Below, piece after piece: positions 14,323-22,468 of a DNA stretch of 23,924 nt. Source of the stretch: a virus. The stretch is taken from positions 1 to 23,924 of the IMG/VR virus record IMGVR_UViG_3300046471_000025; one strand, written 5' to 3'. Each line of letters opens with the position of its first letter. The first letter of the stretch is position 1. The translations under genes were made by a program, and so were the position numbers. The notes under the pieces are model-generated. The model was not told the origin of the DNA, ran no database searches, and saw only the letters and a program-made list of their open reading frames with translations.

Positions 14323-15816
14323 ATGCCGATCGATCCAAATATCGCACTCAACGCGAACGCTCCGCAGCCGACGAATCCGCTGCAACAGGCGCTACAAGTG
14401 GCGCAGTATCGCGCCTATAACGCGAACGGCCAAGCTGCGCAGCAGGGTCTCGACGCGAACCGCGCCATTTCTAGGGCGTATCAGCAGGCGACCGACCCGA
14501 CGTCCGGCCAAGTCGACAACAATAAGCTGATGGCGCTGATTAGCCAAGACCCCGAAGCCGGGTTCAAGCTCGGCGAAGTGGTGCAGGGCATCAACACGCA
14601 GCGGCAGCAGCAGGCGACGCTCGACTCAACAAAGCTCGACCAGGCGCAAAAGGCGCAGGCCGCCGTGCGTACCGGCCTTGGCTCTTTGCTGACGAAGCCT
14701 GATCTTTCGCCCCAAGATATTCATGGGTTCGTCGGCACGATGGTTAAAGCCGGTTCGATCCCGCAGCAAGTCGCGGATGCTGAATTGCAGAGCTTGCCGC
14801 AGGATCCGGCTCAGATCCGCCCCTGGCTCGCGCAGCACTTTAATTCGGCGCTCTCGGCCGAGCAGCAGCTGACGAACATGAAGCCGCAATTTGCGCAGGT
14901 CAACACCGGCCCGGCGACTGTCGCTGTCAACCAGAACCCGAACGCGATCAGCGCGACAGGTCAGCCGATAGGCGTTGGCGCGGTTGGCTATTCGGTCAAC
15001 AACGGGCTCACGCCGGCCGACGCAGCGGGCCAGGTGTCGGTTATAAACCCGGATGGAACACCAGGCACCCGCAGCAAGGCAAGCGTCCTGCAAGAGCAAG
15101 GGCTCGGCGGCATGCTTCCTGCCGGCGCGCAAGGCGGGGCCGGATCCGGTCGATATGGCGCATCGAATGGCGGCGTCGTCACGACAGGCCCGGCTCCTGG
15201 TGTCGCAGAGGCGAACCAGAAGGCGAACGCGGCAGGCGGCGATATTCTCGTTACAGACCAGCAATCGAATGCTCAGTCGGGATCGCGCATCAACATGCTG
15301 CAGAGCGCGGGCGATGCGCTGGCGAAGGCGCAAACCGGAACGGGCGCAGACAAGTTGCAGGCGATCAAGGGCGTTGTTGCGATGCTCGGCGGTCCCGCAG
15401 ACGCTGCCGCAGACTACGACAAGGCGAACAAGTACCTCACCCAATACGCGCAGCAGAAGGCGGCCGGCATGGGTGGCGGCACTGACGCGCAATTGGCGGC
15501 AACTGTCTCCGGTAACGCGAGCACGAAGATTAGCAACCTCGCAGCTCAGGACGTCGTTAAGGTCAACATGGGGCTTGAGCGCATGGAGCAGGCCCGCATG
15601 AAGGCATGGGAAAGCGCGAATCTGCCGCCGTCGGACTATGCCAAGTGGAAGTCTCAGTTTGGCTCGACGATGGACCCGCGCGTGTTCGTTGCTGACCAGA
15701 TCGACCCGAGCAAGGTTCAGGGCATGGTCAAGAAGATGAACCCGAAGGAACAGGCGACGTTCCGCACACAGTACAACTGGGCGGTTCAAAACGGCTTCAT
15801 TAACGGTCCCCAATAA
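14323..15816 (+). CDS. DNA ejection protein, P22 gp20-like
   Basis: A 497-aa, Gln/Ala-rich, mainly helical protein without signal peptide or membrane segment, as typical of the middle ejection protein (P22 gp20 is 471 aa). The first 160 residues are strongly helical (LQQALQVAQYRAYNANGQAAQQ). A Gly/Ala-rich, low-complexity stretch (about 230-290) separates them from helical C-terminal parts ending in MNPKEQATFRTQYNWAVQNGF. AAGGACA precedes the start. Its TAA overlaps the next ATG. The name rests on composition and position. Confidence 0.72.
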   Translation: MPIDPNIALNANAPQPTNPLQQALQVAQYRAYNANGQAAQQGLDANRAISRAYQQATDPTSGQVDNNKLMALISQDPEAGFKLGEVVQGINTQRQQQATLDSTKLDQAQKAQAAVRTGLGSLLTKPDLSPQDIHGFVGTMVKAGSIPQQVADAELQSLPQDPAQIRPWLAQHFNSALSAEQQLTNMKPQFAQVNTGPATVAVNQNPNAISATGQPIGVGAVGYSVNNGLTPADAAGQVSVINPDGTPGTRSKASVLQEQGLGGMLPAGAQGGAGSGRYGASNGGVVTTGPAPGVAEANQKANAAGGDILVTDQQSNAQSGSRINMLQSAGDALAKAQTGTGADKLQAIKGVVAMLGGPADAAADYDKANKYLTQYAQQKAAGMGGGTDAQLAATVSGNASTKISNLAAQDVVKVNMGLERMEQARMKAWESANLPPSDYAKWKSQFGSTMDPRVFVADQIDPSKVQGMVKKMNPKEQATFRTQYNWAVQNGFINGPQ

Positions 15817-18431
15817 TGGCGAATTACGACGATGTTTTCGAGGCTGCGGGCAAGCAATTCAACGTAGACCCGAAACTTCTGAAAGCCATGATGACGCAGG
15901 AAAGCTCGGGTAATCCGAACGCCGTATCTCGAAAGGGCGCAGCGGGCCTCATGCAATTGATGCCAGCGACCGCCAAAGAGGTCGGCGTGACGAACCCGAA
16001 CGATCCGACGCAAAACATCATGGGCGGCGCTCGGTATATGTCGCAGATGCTCGACAAGTTCGGCGACGTTCCGACCGCGCTGGCGGCCTATAACGCCGGC
16101 CCTGGTGCTGTCGGCAAGGCGGGCGGTATCCCGAACTTTCCTGAAACACAGAACTACGTTTCGCGCATCACGGCGAACTATCAAGGGAAACCAATGGCGC
16201 AGCAATCGACGATGCCGGGTTTGCCGCCCACTGCTGACGCTGGAAGCGCGGGCGATGACCCGTTTTCTAAGCTTATGGCTTCTGGCGGTAGTGCTCCGGC
16301 TGCCGCGCCAGCTAAGGGCGCTCCTGCGGCTGCGCCTGCTGCTGGAGACGATCCGTTCAGCAAACTCATGGCGTCCAAGCCTGCCGCTCCGGCTGCGCAG
16401 CCGGCTAAACCCGGAGCTCAACCGCACGACACAACGCCGCTCGACATCATCGGCGGCGCTGTCGAGCCGATTGCCACGATGGCGACGGGCGCGCTCGGCA
16501 GCCTGGCGGGCGGCATTACTCGCCTCGGTGCGGCAGCGCTTGGCAGCAGCTACAAAGACGCGCAGGCGACCGGTAACAAGGTTACGGATGCGCTGACCTA
16601 TCATCCGCAGACGCAGGGCGGCCAGCAGGCTCTGGCGGGCCTTGGCGCGTCTGCAACGGGCATCAAGAACGCCGTCATGGGTTCGCCTGTCGGCCCGGCG
16701 CTGTCGGCCGTCGGCAATGCCTATGACAACACGTTCGTCAAGGGTGCGACGAACCCGCTGATGGCGACCATCAACGATCAGGTTCCGACCGTGACGGCAA
16801 ACCTTGTGGCGCCGGCTGCGATCAACGCCATCAAGGGCGCACCGAACGCGCTGCGCGCGGCGATTGCGAAGCCTGCCGCTGTTGCCGAGCGCGTCGAGCC
16901 GAGCATTGGCGGCCAGCCCGGCGCGACACCCCCTCCGAGCGGCCCATCTGCGTCGCCCAAGGGCGCAGGCTTCATGTCAGACACGGCGTCGACGATGCCT
17001 TCTGGCGCGGCGCCTGCCGTTGCTGGCGGCCGCGGAAGCGTGGGCGCAGCAGGAACCAGCTTCGCGGATCAGGCTCGCGCAGAAGGTGTGCCGGATCATC
17101 TCGTCCAGAGGATCGCGCAGCAAGAGCAGGCAGGCACCCTGCATCCGACCGCGGCAGAGCGTCACATCGAGGCGGGCTCGCTCCCGGTTCCTGTCGAGCT
17201 CACGGCGGGTCAGGCTACGGGTGACATCAATCTGCTTTCTCATGAGCAGAACATCCGCGGGAAGGCGCCAGAATTGGCGAATCGGTTTAATGCTCAGAAC
17301 GGCCAGATCAACGACAACCTAACGGCGCTTCGGGATAAGGTGTCGCCTGACGTGACCGTTCCTTCTGGTGCGCCGACAGGGCAAGCGATCGTCGATGCTT
17401 ACAAGGAGATGGACGCGCCGGTTCGACAAAATATCTCGGACCTGTACGCGAAAGCGCGCGGGGCTGACGGTGCGCCGGCATTGGTCGACGCTGCGCCGCA
17501 GATGCAAGCGTTCGAACAGTCGATCGGTCCTACGCGGTTCAATGCGCTTCCGGCTCGTGTTCAGCAGATTTTCGCGGACGCCAAGGCGAATCAGGTTTCT
17601 CTGCCGTCCACGTTCGATCAGTCGGCGGGATCCGCGCGTCCAATGAGCGTCGCCGATCTAATGGACATCGACAAGACGCTATCCGGCGCACTGGCTGATG
17701 TAAAGGATGGCTCCGTTCGCCATGACATAGGCATGCTTCGGGACAAGATCATCGGGTCCAATCTCAATCCTTCGTCCGCTGGCTCTGAAGCATTCCAGGC
17801 GTACAGGGATGCACAAGCCGCAGCGCGCGCTCGGTTCCAGGCGATGGACTCGGACCCTGCATACAAGGCGGCGGTCGGCGACAGCTCGGCGAGCGGCGAA
17901 CCTTCCGCTCTGGCGGATGACTTCGTGCGCAAGTACATCGCAGGCGGGAAAACGGCCAACGTGCAGAACATGGTCCAAAACCTGGCTAACAATCCTGGTA
18001 ACGCTCAGTTGGTTGCATCCGGCCTGATGGATCACATCAGGAGTCAGGCGGGCGTCGATCTGCGCACCGGGACCGGAAATATCAGCCAGGCGGGACTGAA
18101 TAAGGCCATTCAGAATCAGGGCGATAAATTGCGCACGGTTCTCGGCCCCGATGTCTCGCAGACGCTAGAAAGGCTCGGCAACGTTGCGCGATATACGCAG
18201 GAACAGCCGCGCGGTAGCTACGTGAACAACAGCAACACCTTTGTCGCAGGCGCAGCCAACGCTGCGAAATCTGCGGCGGAAGGCGCTGCCAACGTTGCGG
18301 CGCATGGCATACCGGTCGGCACATGGACGCGTCAAGCGCTGGCGAAGCGGGCGCTCGGGAAAGAGGCGGCTAAGTCGTTAGAGCCGGGTGCGGGGCTTAA
18401 TAAGCTCCGATCCTCTATCGGGAAGAACTAA
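15816..18431 (+). CDS. Ejection protein with lytic transglycosylase domain, gp16-like
   Basis: Residues about 1-125 form a soluble lytic transglycosylase domain: catalytic Glu29 in QESSGNPNAVS, the GLMQLMP motif (44-50) and AYNAGPGAV (91-99). It should cut peptidoglycan during DNA entry. An Ala/Pro-rich linker follows, containing GDDPFSKLMAS twice (146-156 and 177-187). Residues about 205-340 have Gly/Ala-rich hydrophobic helices that may insert in membrane. The remainder is helical. P22 gp16 (609 aa) lacks the transglycosylase domain; T7 gp16 has it N-terminally, so the architecture combines both patterns. TAATG coupling with the previous gene. Confidence 0.85.
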   Translation: MANYDDVFEAAGKQFNVDPKLLKAMMTQESSGNPNAVSRKGAAGLMQLMPATAKEVGVTNPNDPTQNIMGGARYMSQMLDKFGDVPTALAAYNAGPGAVGKAGGIPNFPETQNYVSRITANYQGKPMAQQSTMPGLPPTADAGSAGDDPFSKLMASGGSAPAAAPAKGAPAAAPAAGDDPFSKLMASKPAAPAAQPAKPGAQPHDTTPLDIIGGAVEPIATMATGALGSLAGGITRLGAAALGSSYKDAQATGNKVTDALTYHPQTQGGQQALAGLGASATGIKNAVMGSPVGPALSAVGNAYDNTFVKGATNPLMATINDQVPTVTANLVAPAAINAIKGAPNALRAAIAKPAAVAERVEPSIGGQPGATPPPSGPSASPKGAGFMSDTASTMPSGAAPAVAGGRGSVGAAGTSFADQARAEGVPDHLVQRIAQQEQAGTLHPTAAERHIEAGSLPVPVELTAGQATGDINLLSHEQNIRGKAPELANRFNAQNGQINDNLTALRDKVSPDVTVPSGAPTGQAIVDAYKEMDAPVRQNISDLYAKARGADGAPALVDAAPQMQAFEQSIGPTRFNALPARVQQIFADAKANQVSLPSTFDQSAGSARPMSVADLMDIDKTLSGALADVKDGSVRHDIGMLRDKIIGSNLNPSSAGSEAFQAYRDAQAAARARFQAMDSDPAYKAAVGDSSASGEPSALADDFVRKYIAGGKTANVQNMVQNLANNPGNAQLVASGLMDHIRSQAGVDLRTGTGNISQAGLNKAIQNQGDKLRTVLGPDVSQTLERLGNVARYTQEQPRGSYVNNSNTFVAGAANAAKSAAEGAANVAAHGIPVGTWTRQALAKRALGKEAAKSLEPGAGLNKLRSSIGKN

Positions 18432-18568
18432 GGGCGGCTTTCGAAGGCATCCATGCCGAAAAAGAGCGCGATTCCGACAAATACCCCGAGCGGCCAGAAG
18501 ATGAAGGCGGCGATCGCGGTGAGGATCGCCTTTCCAGTCCATGCCGCAACCTTCTTTGCCTTGTGCAT
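18428..18568 (-). CDS. Antisense small membrane protein, 46 aa
   Basis: Begins at an ATG with a strong AGGGGG ribosome-binding site 6-7 bases upstream (minus strand). It encodes a basic N-terminus (MHKAKKVAAW), a hydrophobic segment at residues about 14-38 and a short acidic tail ending at TAG. The stop overlaps the stop of the ejection gene on the other strand (shared CTAA). The clean topology following the positive-inside rule and the ribosome-binding site argue for a real gene. No promoter is evident, since the two hairpins upstream are rightward terminators. Function unknown; a late antisense membrane protein or a morphogenesis-independent accessory gene is possible. Confidence 0.6.
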   Translation of the reverse strand: MHKAKKVAAWTGKAILTAIAAFIFWPLGVFVGIALFFGMDAFESRP

Positions 18569-18582
18569 TTGATTCCCCCTGA

Positions 18583-18604
18583 GCCCGCCACAGTGCGGGC
18601 TTTT
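18583..18604 (+). terminator. First of two tandem terminators before tailspike
   Basis: Arms GCCCGC (18583-18588) and GCGGGC (18595-18600) with a 6-base loop, followed by TTTT. It ends the ejection gene transcript. Confidence 0.85.
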
Positions 18605-18612
18605 CTCATTCT

Positions 18613-18641
18613 AGGCCGCCATTGTGCGGCCTTTTTGTTTT
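18613..18641 (+). terminator. Second of two tandem terminators before tailspike
   Basis: Arms AGGCCGC (18613-18619) and GCGGCCT (18626-18632) with a 6-base loop, followed by TTTT and a T-rich tract. The tailspike start is 10 bp later, after a GAGG, so no promoter fits between. Confidence 0.88.
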
Positions 18642-18650
18642 TGAGGCCAC

Positions 18651-20138
18651 ATGCAAATTTTGCCTTTGGGGAAATCCCAGTTCATCGACAGTAACGGGGC
18701 GCCACTGGCCGGTGGTCAAGTGTTTTACTACGCGCCCGGCACGACGAACCCGGTCAACACGTATCAGGATTCGTCCGGCACTGTCCCGAACACGAACCCG
18801 GTCGTGCTCGATTCCAACGGGCAGGCGGTCATTTGGGGCTCGGGCTCGTTCCGGCAGGTGGTGCAAAACTCTGCCGGCGTGACGATCTGGGATCAGGTGG
18901 TGCAGTCGGCCGACTCGGGTTTCGTGCTGTTTCAGTCGAACCTCGCCGATCCGTCGCTTGTCGGCAATGGCGATGCGCTGGTCGCGGTCAAGCAGCCGTA
19001 TTCCGGCGCCGTATCGCGCAACCAGCACCAGAAGAACGCCGAGCGGATCAGCATCAAGGATTTCGGCGCGAAGGGTGATGGCGCGACGAACGATAGTCCC
19101 GCATTCCAAGCCGCCGAGAACGCATGCGCGGCCGGCACCGTGCTTAACGTGTTCATCCCTGACGGCACGTATCTGTTGAATACGAACGTTACGGCCGGGC
19201 CCGGAACGATCAATTGGCAGTTCTCGGGCGGCGCATCGCTCTCTGGCACTGGCACGCTCGCGCATCAAGCGTCGTCGATGACGTACAACGCGACGCCGAA
19301 CGTCAGCAAGCGCATGTCCGTGTGGCATGGCACGGCGGCCAATCCGACAACGGACGGCACGACGCCGACCGCCTACATTCAGCGCGTCGACAAGTCGGTG
19401 TCCGGCGACACCGCGGCGAACCTGATCCCGGCGCTCTACGTCACGCACAAGCGGCTTCCTGGCGGTACTGGCTGGCTCTATGGCGGCTACTTCTACCTTG
19501 AGGACCAATCGACCAGCGGCGCGGCGCAATCGGTCGGGCTCGCCTCGTCGGCGCACGGCGTGAGCACCGGCGCGGTATGGGGCTTGTACACGGAGGCATG
19601 GGCGCACAACCACGCTGTGACGGCTACCGGCTTCGAAGTCGACACATACAACTATTCGGGCAGCGATTACACCTACAACGACACATTCCCGACGACTGCG
19701 CCGTTCACTTGCGGTGTCTGGAATATCTCGTTCGGCCCGAACAAGAACACTTTCGCGCATGGCATTGCCAGCGGCAGCGTTGCCAACCAGTGGCGCACCG
19801 GCATTTACATGAAAACGTTCTCTGTCGATCACATCGGCATCGACATTCAGGCGCAGCCGCAGACGCTTATCAACTTCAAGTATGGCGCATCGACCGATGG
19901 AACCGGCATCACGCCGGGCGGCATTGGGCTCGACGTCGGACTGAAGGCCGCTGCTTCGTATGGCACCGGCCCGAATCAATGCGCAATTCACATGCGCGAT
20001 CAGCGGCTGGGCTTCGGCAGCTTTGCCTTTATGCAGTTCAACGTGGCGACCAACGCCATCGAACTGTGGGTCTACAACGGCTCGACTTACGACCGGCGCG
20101 GCTACTTCGACCTTGCCGCGGCCGACCACGCATTCTAA
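18651..20138 (+). CDS. Tailspike / receptor-binding protein, 495 aa
   Basis: The N-terminal 120 residues (QFIDSNGAPLAGGQVFYYAPGTTNPVNTY, then DSNGQAVIWGSGSFRQVV) are a virion-attachment domain common in tailspikes of podoviruses. Residues about 131-200 begin a pectate-lyase-like right-handed beta-helix (DFGAKGDGATNDSPAF at 137-152, FIPDGTYLL at 168-176). The remainder is rich in Gly, Thr, Tyr and Trp and does not show the long regular helix repeats of P22 gp9 (667 aa), so the enzymatic region is short or of another kind. Host polysaccharide binding or cleavage is expected for the class. Starts after GAGG following the tandem terminators. Confidence 0.82.
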   Translation: MQILPLGKSQFIDSNGAPLAGGQVFYYAPGTTNPVNTYQDSSGTVPNTNPVVLDSNGQAVIWGSGSFRQVVQNSAGVTIWDQVVQSADSGFVLFQSNLADPSLVGNGDALVAVKQPYSGAVSRNQHQKNAERISIKDFGAKGDGATNDSPAFQAAENACAAGTVLNVFIPDGTYLLNTNVTAGPGTINWQFSGGASLSGTGTLAHQASSMTYNATPNVSKRMSVWHGTAANPTTDGTTPTAYIQRVDKSVSGDTAANLIPALYVTHKRLPGGTGWLYGGYFYLEDQSTSGAAQSVGLASSAHGVSTGAVWGLYTEAWAHNHAVTATGFEVDTYNYSGSDYTYNDTFPTTAPFTCGVWNISFGPNKNTFAHGIASGSVANQWRTGIYMKTFSVDHIGIDIQAQPQTLINFKYGASTDGTGITPGGIGLDVGLKAAASYGTGPNQCAIHMRDQRLGFGSFAFMQFNVATNAIELWVYNGSTYDRRGYFDLAAADHAF

Positions 20139-20146
20139 GGACAAAC

Positions 20147-20317
20147 ATGAATTTCAACGAACGACGCGCTTTTTTGAACAACCAGATTTCGCAAGCCAAG
20201 TCGCTATTGGCTGACGGCGTGCGAATGAAGGAAGAAGCCGAAAAGAGCCTGCTGGGCCTGTATTCCGCGCTTGAAACGATCGATGCGATCGAACAAGACC
20301 TCAGCCAGAAGGCATAA
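20147..20317 (+). CDS. Small coiled-coil protein, 56 aa
   Basis: ATG with AAGGA 5 bases upstream, 8 bp after the tailspike stop. The product is a single long charged helix (ERRAFLNNQISQAKSLLADG, then EEAEKSLLGLYSALETIDAIEQDL) with heptad hydrophobics. It may be a tailspike partner or chaperone, judged only by the close spacing. A terminator follows at once. Confidence 0.65.
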   Translation: MNFNERRAFLNNQISQAKSLLADGVRMKEEAEKSLLGLYSALETIDAIEQDLSQKA

Positions 20318-20321
20318 ACCC

Positions 20322-20349
20322 AAGCCGCCCACAGAGGCGGCTTTCTTTT
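20322..20349 (+). terminator. Intrinsic terminator before lysis genes
   Basis: Arms AAGCCGCC (20322-20329) and GGCGGCTT (20336-20343) enclose a 6-base loop and are followed by TCTTTT. The holin candidate starts 12 bp downstream after GGGG, leaving no room for a separate promoter. Confidence 0.85.
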
Positions 20350-20360
20350 CGGGGAAACCG

Positions 20361-20549
20361 ATGCAATCAGAAGCATCCGCAGTAATCGGGTCGGTGGTAA
20401 AGACCACGCCTTCATGGATTGTCACAGCGCTTGCCTGGGGCGACGTCAATTTTCCGCGACTCCTGCTCGTGCTGTCGATCGCATACACCGCCGTTCAACT
20501 GTATTCGGCCGTTAAGCGGCTGAAGAAGGGCAAGCCTGTCCATGAATAA
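20361..20549 (+). CDS. Holin candidate, one TM, 62 aa
   Basis: I choose ATG 20361, which has GGGG 7 bases upstream, over an earlier in-frame ATG that overlaps the previous gene and the terminator. The protein has an amphipathic N-terminus with a weakly hydrophobic segment (about 17-27), one clear transmembrane helix (about 33-49, LLLVLSIAYTAVQLYSA) and a basic tail (VKRLKKGK). Small size, basic tail and overlap with the endolysin start fit a phage holin. Holin function is inferred from position. Confidence 0.72.
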   Translation: MQSEASAVIGSVVKTTPSWIVTALAWGDVNFPRLLLVLSIAYTAVQLYSAVKRLKKGKPVHE

Positions 20550-20994
20550 CCAGAATCTTCAAACGCTGATCGCCGAGCTGCGACGCGATGAAGGCGTTCG
20601 GTATCTGCCGTATCTGGATACGGCAAATCCGCCAAATTGGACTATCGGCGTGGGTCACAACATGGATAGCAAGCCACTCACGATTGGGTGGAAGCCTCCG
20701 CTGAACGACACGCAAGTCAATGCGCTGCTCGACGACGACCTTGAGGATGTATTTCACGATCTCGACCGCAACCTGCCGTGGTGGCGTGATCTTAACGACG
20801 TGCGCCAGCGTGTCATAGCAAACCTTTGTTTCAACATGGGGATAACGCGCCTGCTCGGGTTCGTGAAAGCGCTCACGGCGGCTCGCCAGGGCAAATACGA
20901 CGTCTCCGCGAATGAACTGCTCAACTCGACGTGGGCCACTCAAGTAAAGGGCAGGGCGCAACGCCTCGCCGACATGATGCGCAAAGGGGTCTGA
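20542..20994 (+). CDS. Endolysin, T4-type lysozyme (GH24)
   Basis: Cleaves the beta-1,4 MurNAc-GlcNAc bond of peptidoglycan. The catalytic triad of the family is visible: Glu17 (RDEG), Asp26 (PYLDT) and Thr34 (NWTIGVGHN). The 150-aa length is close to T4 lysozyme (164 aa). There is no signal peptide or SAR anchor, so it must be released by a holin. It overlaps the holin candidate by 8 bp and is followed after one base by a second holin-family gene. The residues DRNLPWWRDLNDVRQRVIANLCFNMG are also typical of this family. Confidence 0.95.
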   Translation: MNNQNLQTLIAELRRDEGVRYLPYLDTANPPNWTIGVGHNMDSKPLTIGWKPPLNDTQVNALLDDDLEDVFHDLDRNLPWWRDLNDVRQRVIANLCFNMGITRLLGFVKALTAARQGKYDVSANELLNSTWATQVKGRAQRLADMMRKGV

Positions 20995-20995
20995 C

Positions 20996-21538
20996 ATGGA
21001 TTGGAAGTCGATTCTCGGCGGCGTTGCGCCGACATTGGCGACGGCTCTGTCTGTCGTTGGCGGTCCGGCCGGCATGGTCGCAGGCGCTGCATTGCGCGCG
21101 GTGAGCAGCGCCGTGCTCGGGCATCAGGACGGCACATCTGACCAGGTGACGCAGGCGATTCAAGCCGGTCTGTCGCCGGACGCCATTGCAGCGCTTCAGA
21201 AGGCCGACAACGACTTCAAGGTTCAGATGGCGCAGATTGCCGCGGCAACAGAGCAGGCGTCGATTAAAGCCAGCTCTGACGCGATCGGCGACGTCAACGA
21301 CACGATGCAGAGCGAGGCGAAGTCAGATCACTGGCCTTCGTACACCTGGCGCCCGTTTATCGGCTTCACGTTCGGCTTCTACATCATTTCGCTGTTCGTC
21401 CTGCCGCTGTTCCATGTGCAGCCGGTTTCCCTCTCTACCGACCTGACGCTGACGATCGGCGCCGTGCTCGGTGTCGCATCGTTCTTCCGCGGGAAAGCAC
21501 AGGCAGACCCGCGCATCAACACCGACAACCGCGGTTAA
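20996..21538 (+). CDS. Holin-family protein, 3 TM type, 180 aa
   Basis: Resembles the holin-of-three-TM family found with gene-transfer agents and phages. It has a hydrophobic Gly/Ala-rich N-terminal region (about 5-42), a helical linker with charged residues (about 60-110), and two C-terminal transmembrane helices (WRPFIGFTFGFYIISLFVLPLF and LTLTIGAVLGVASFFRGKA). It follows the lysozyme by one base. It could be the main holin, an antiholin or a second pore protein. No Rz/Rz1 spanin pair is visible nearby. Confidence 0.8.
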   Translation: MDWKSILGGVAPTLATALSVVGGPAGMVAGAALRAVSSAVLGHQDGTSDQVTQAIQAGLSPDAIAALQKADNDFKVQMAQIAAATEQASIKASSDAIGDVNDTMQSEAKSDHWPSYTWRPFIGFTFGFYIISLFVLPLFHVQPVSLSTDLTLTIGAVLGVASFFRGKAQADPRINTDNRG

Positions 21539-21562
21539 ACGATCTTTTTACGAGCGCAATAA

Positions 21563-22468
21563 ATGGCAAATACCATCAGTCTTAACCAGCTTCCCGCCGA
21601 GTCAGTCGCGCCGGCTGGTGGCGTCCTGCATTGCTACGACCCGACGCAGCCGGTCGGCTTGCGCGATGTCCAATTAGCCGTGACGGCGTTTCAGGGCGCG
21701 ATCTCCACGCAGACGGCTAATACCGTCTTTGCCGGTCCGACTAGCGGCGGCTCTGCTGCGCCTAGTTTCCGATCGCTCGTGGTGGCGGATCTTCCGACCG
21801 TCGATATTGCGCACGGCGGCACTGGCGCCACGACGCAGGCGGCCGCGCTCGCTGCTGTGCTCGGGGCGTCGGCGATCCAGGTTGTCAACGGCGGCACTGG
21901 TCAGAACTCATTCCCGGCACATAGCGTTGTGCTCGGGCAGGGCGGTGGCACGGCATTCGCTGCGGCATCGATCGGCGCAGCCGGCACGGTGCTCGCCAGT
22001 AGCGGCATCGGCGCAGATCCGGCTTTCCGGCTGCTGACATCGGCAGACGTGTCAGGCACCGCGACGAACAACAACGCGGCATCGGGCATCGTCGGCGAAT
22101 ATCTGACGAACTCGACGGCAGGAACCTCGCTGACGACGGCGACGCCCGGCAATGCGACCAGCATCAGCCTGCCGGCCGGCGATTGGGATGTGTCGGCGGT
22201 TGTCACGTTCGTTCCGGCTGGCTCAACCGTGCCGTCGATCCTGTCAACGGGCGTCAACACGACGTCGGCCACGCTGCCGGGCTCGAATACGGGCGGCTAT
22301 GTGCAGCTCGCAAGCAGCTTCCCGGCCGGCGCTGCGCAGGTTCAGAACTCGCCGACGGTGCGCGTCAGCCTCGCCAGCACCACGACGGTCTACGCGGTCG
22401 CTCAGTCGACATTCACCGTTAGCACGATGACCTGCAACGGCTTCATCCGCGCGCGCCGGGTTCGCTAA
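21563..22468 (+). CDS. Second tail-fibre-like protein, 301 aa
   Basis: The N-terminal 130 residues contain repeated glycine motifs (HGGTGATT, NGGTGQNS), as in phage tail-fibre shafts. The C-terminal 140 residues (SISLPAGDWDVSAVVTF, then TVYAVAQSTFTVSTMTC) look like a jelly-roll receptor-binding tip of the kind seen at the ends of fibres. It is shorter than most fibres and lies past the lysis genes, apart from the tailspike. An accessory adhesin or alternate receptor-binding protein is likely. Its stop meets the antisense 49-aa gene at a CTAA. Confidence 0.75.
   Translation: MANTISLNQLPAESVAPAGGVLHCYDPTQPVGLRDVQLAVTAFQGAISTQTANTVFAGPTSGGSAAPSFRSLVVADLPTVDIAHGGTGATTQAAALAAVLGASAIQVVNGGTGQNSFPAHSVVLGQGGGTAFAAASIGAAGTVLASSGIGADPAFRLLTSADVSGTATNNNAASGIVGEYLTNSTAGTSLTTATPGNATSISLPAGDWDVSAVVTFVPAGSTVPSILSTGVNTTSATLPGSNTGGYVQLASSFPAGAAQVQNSPTVRVSLASTTTVYAVAQSTFTVSTMTCNGFIRARRVR

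Noticed and set aside
14626-15813. 395-aa minus-strand frame
   Set aside because: Antisense to the gp20-like gene; biased composition and no supported start.
18606-20144. 512-aa open frame on the minus strand
   Set aside because: Antisense to the tailspike gene, crosses two terminators, Arg/Val-rich and without a ribosome-binding site or recognisable domain.
21563-22468. Diversity-generating retroelement target
   Set aside because: The fibre-like protein is a possible substrate, but no reverse transcriptase or adenine-rich template repeat is seen in the window.
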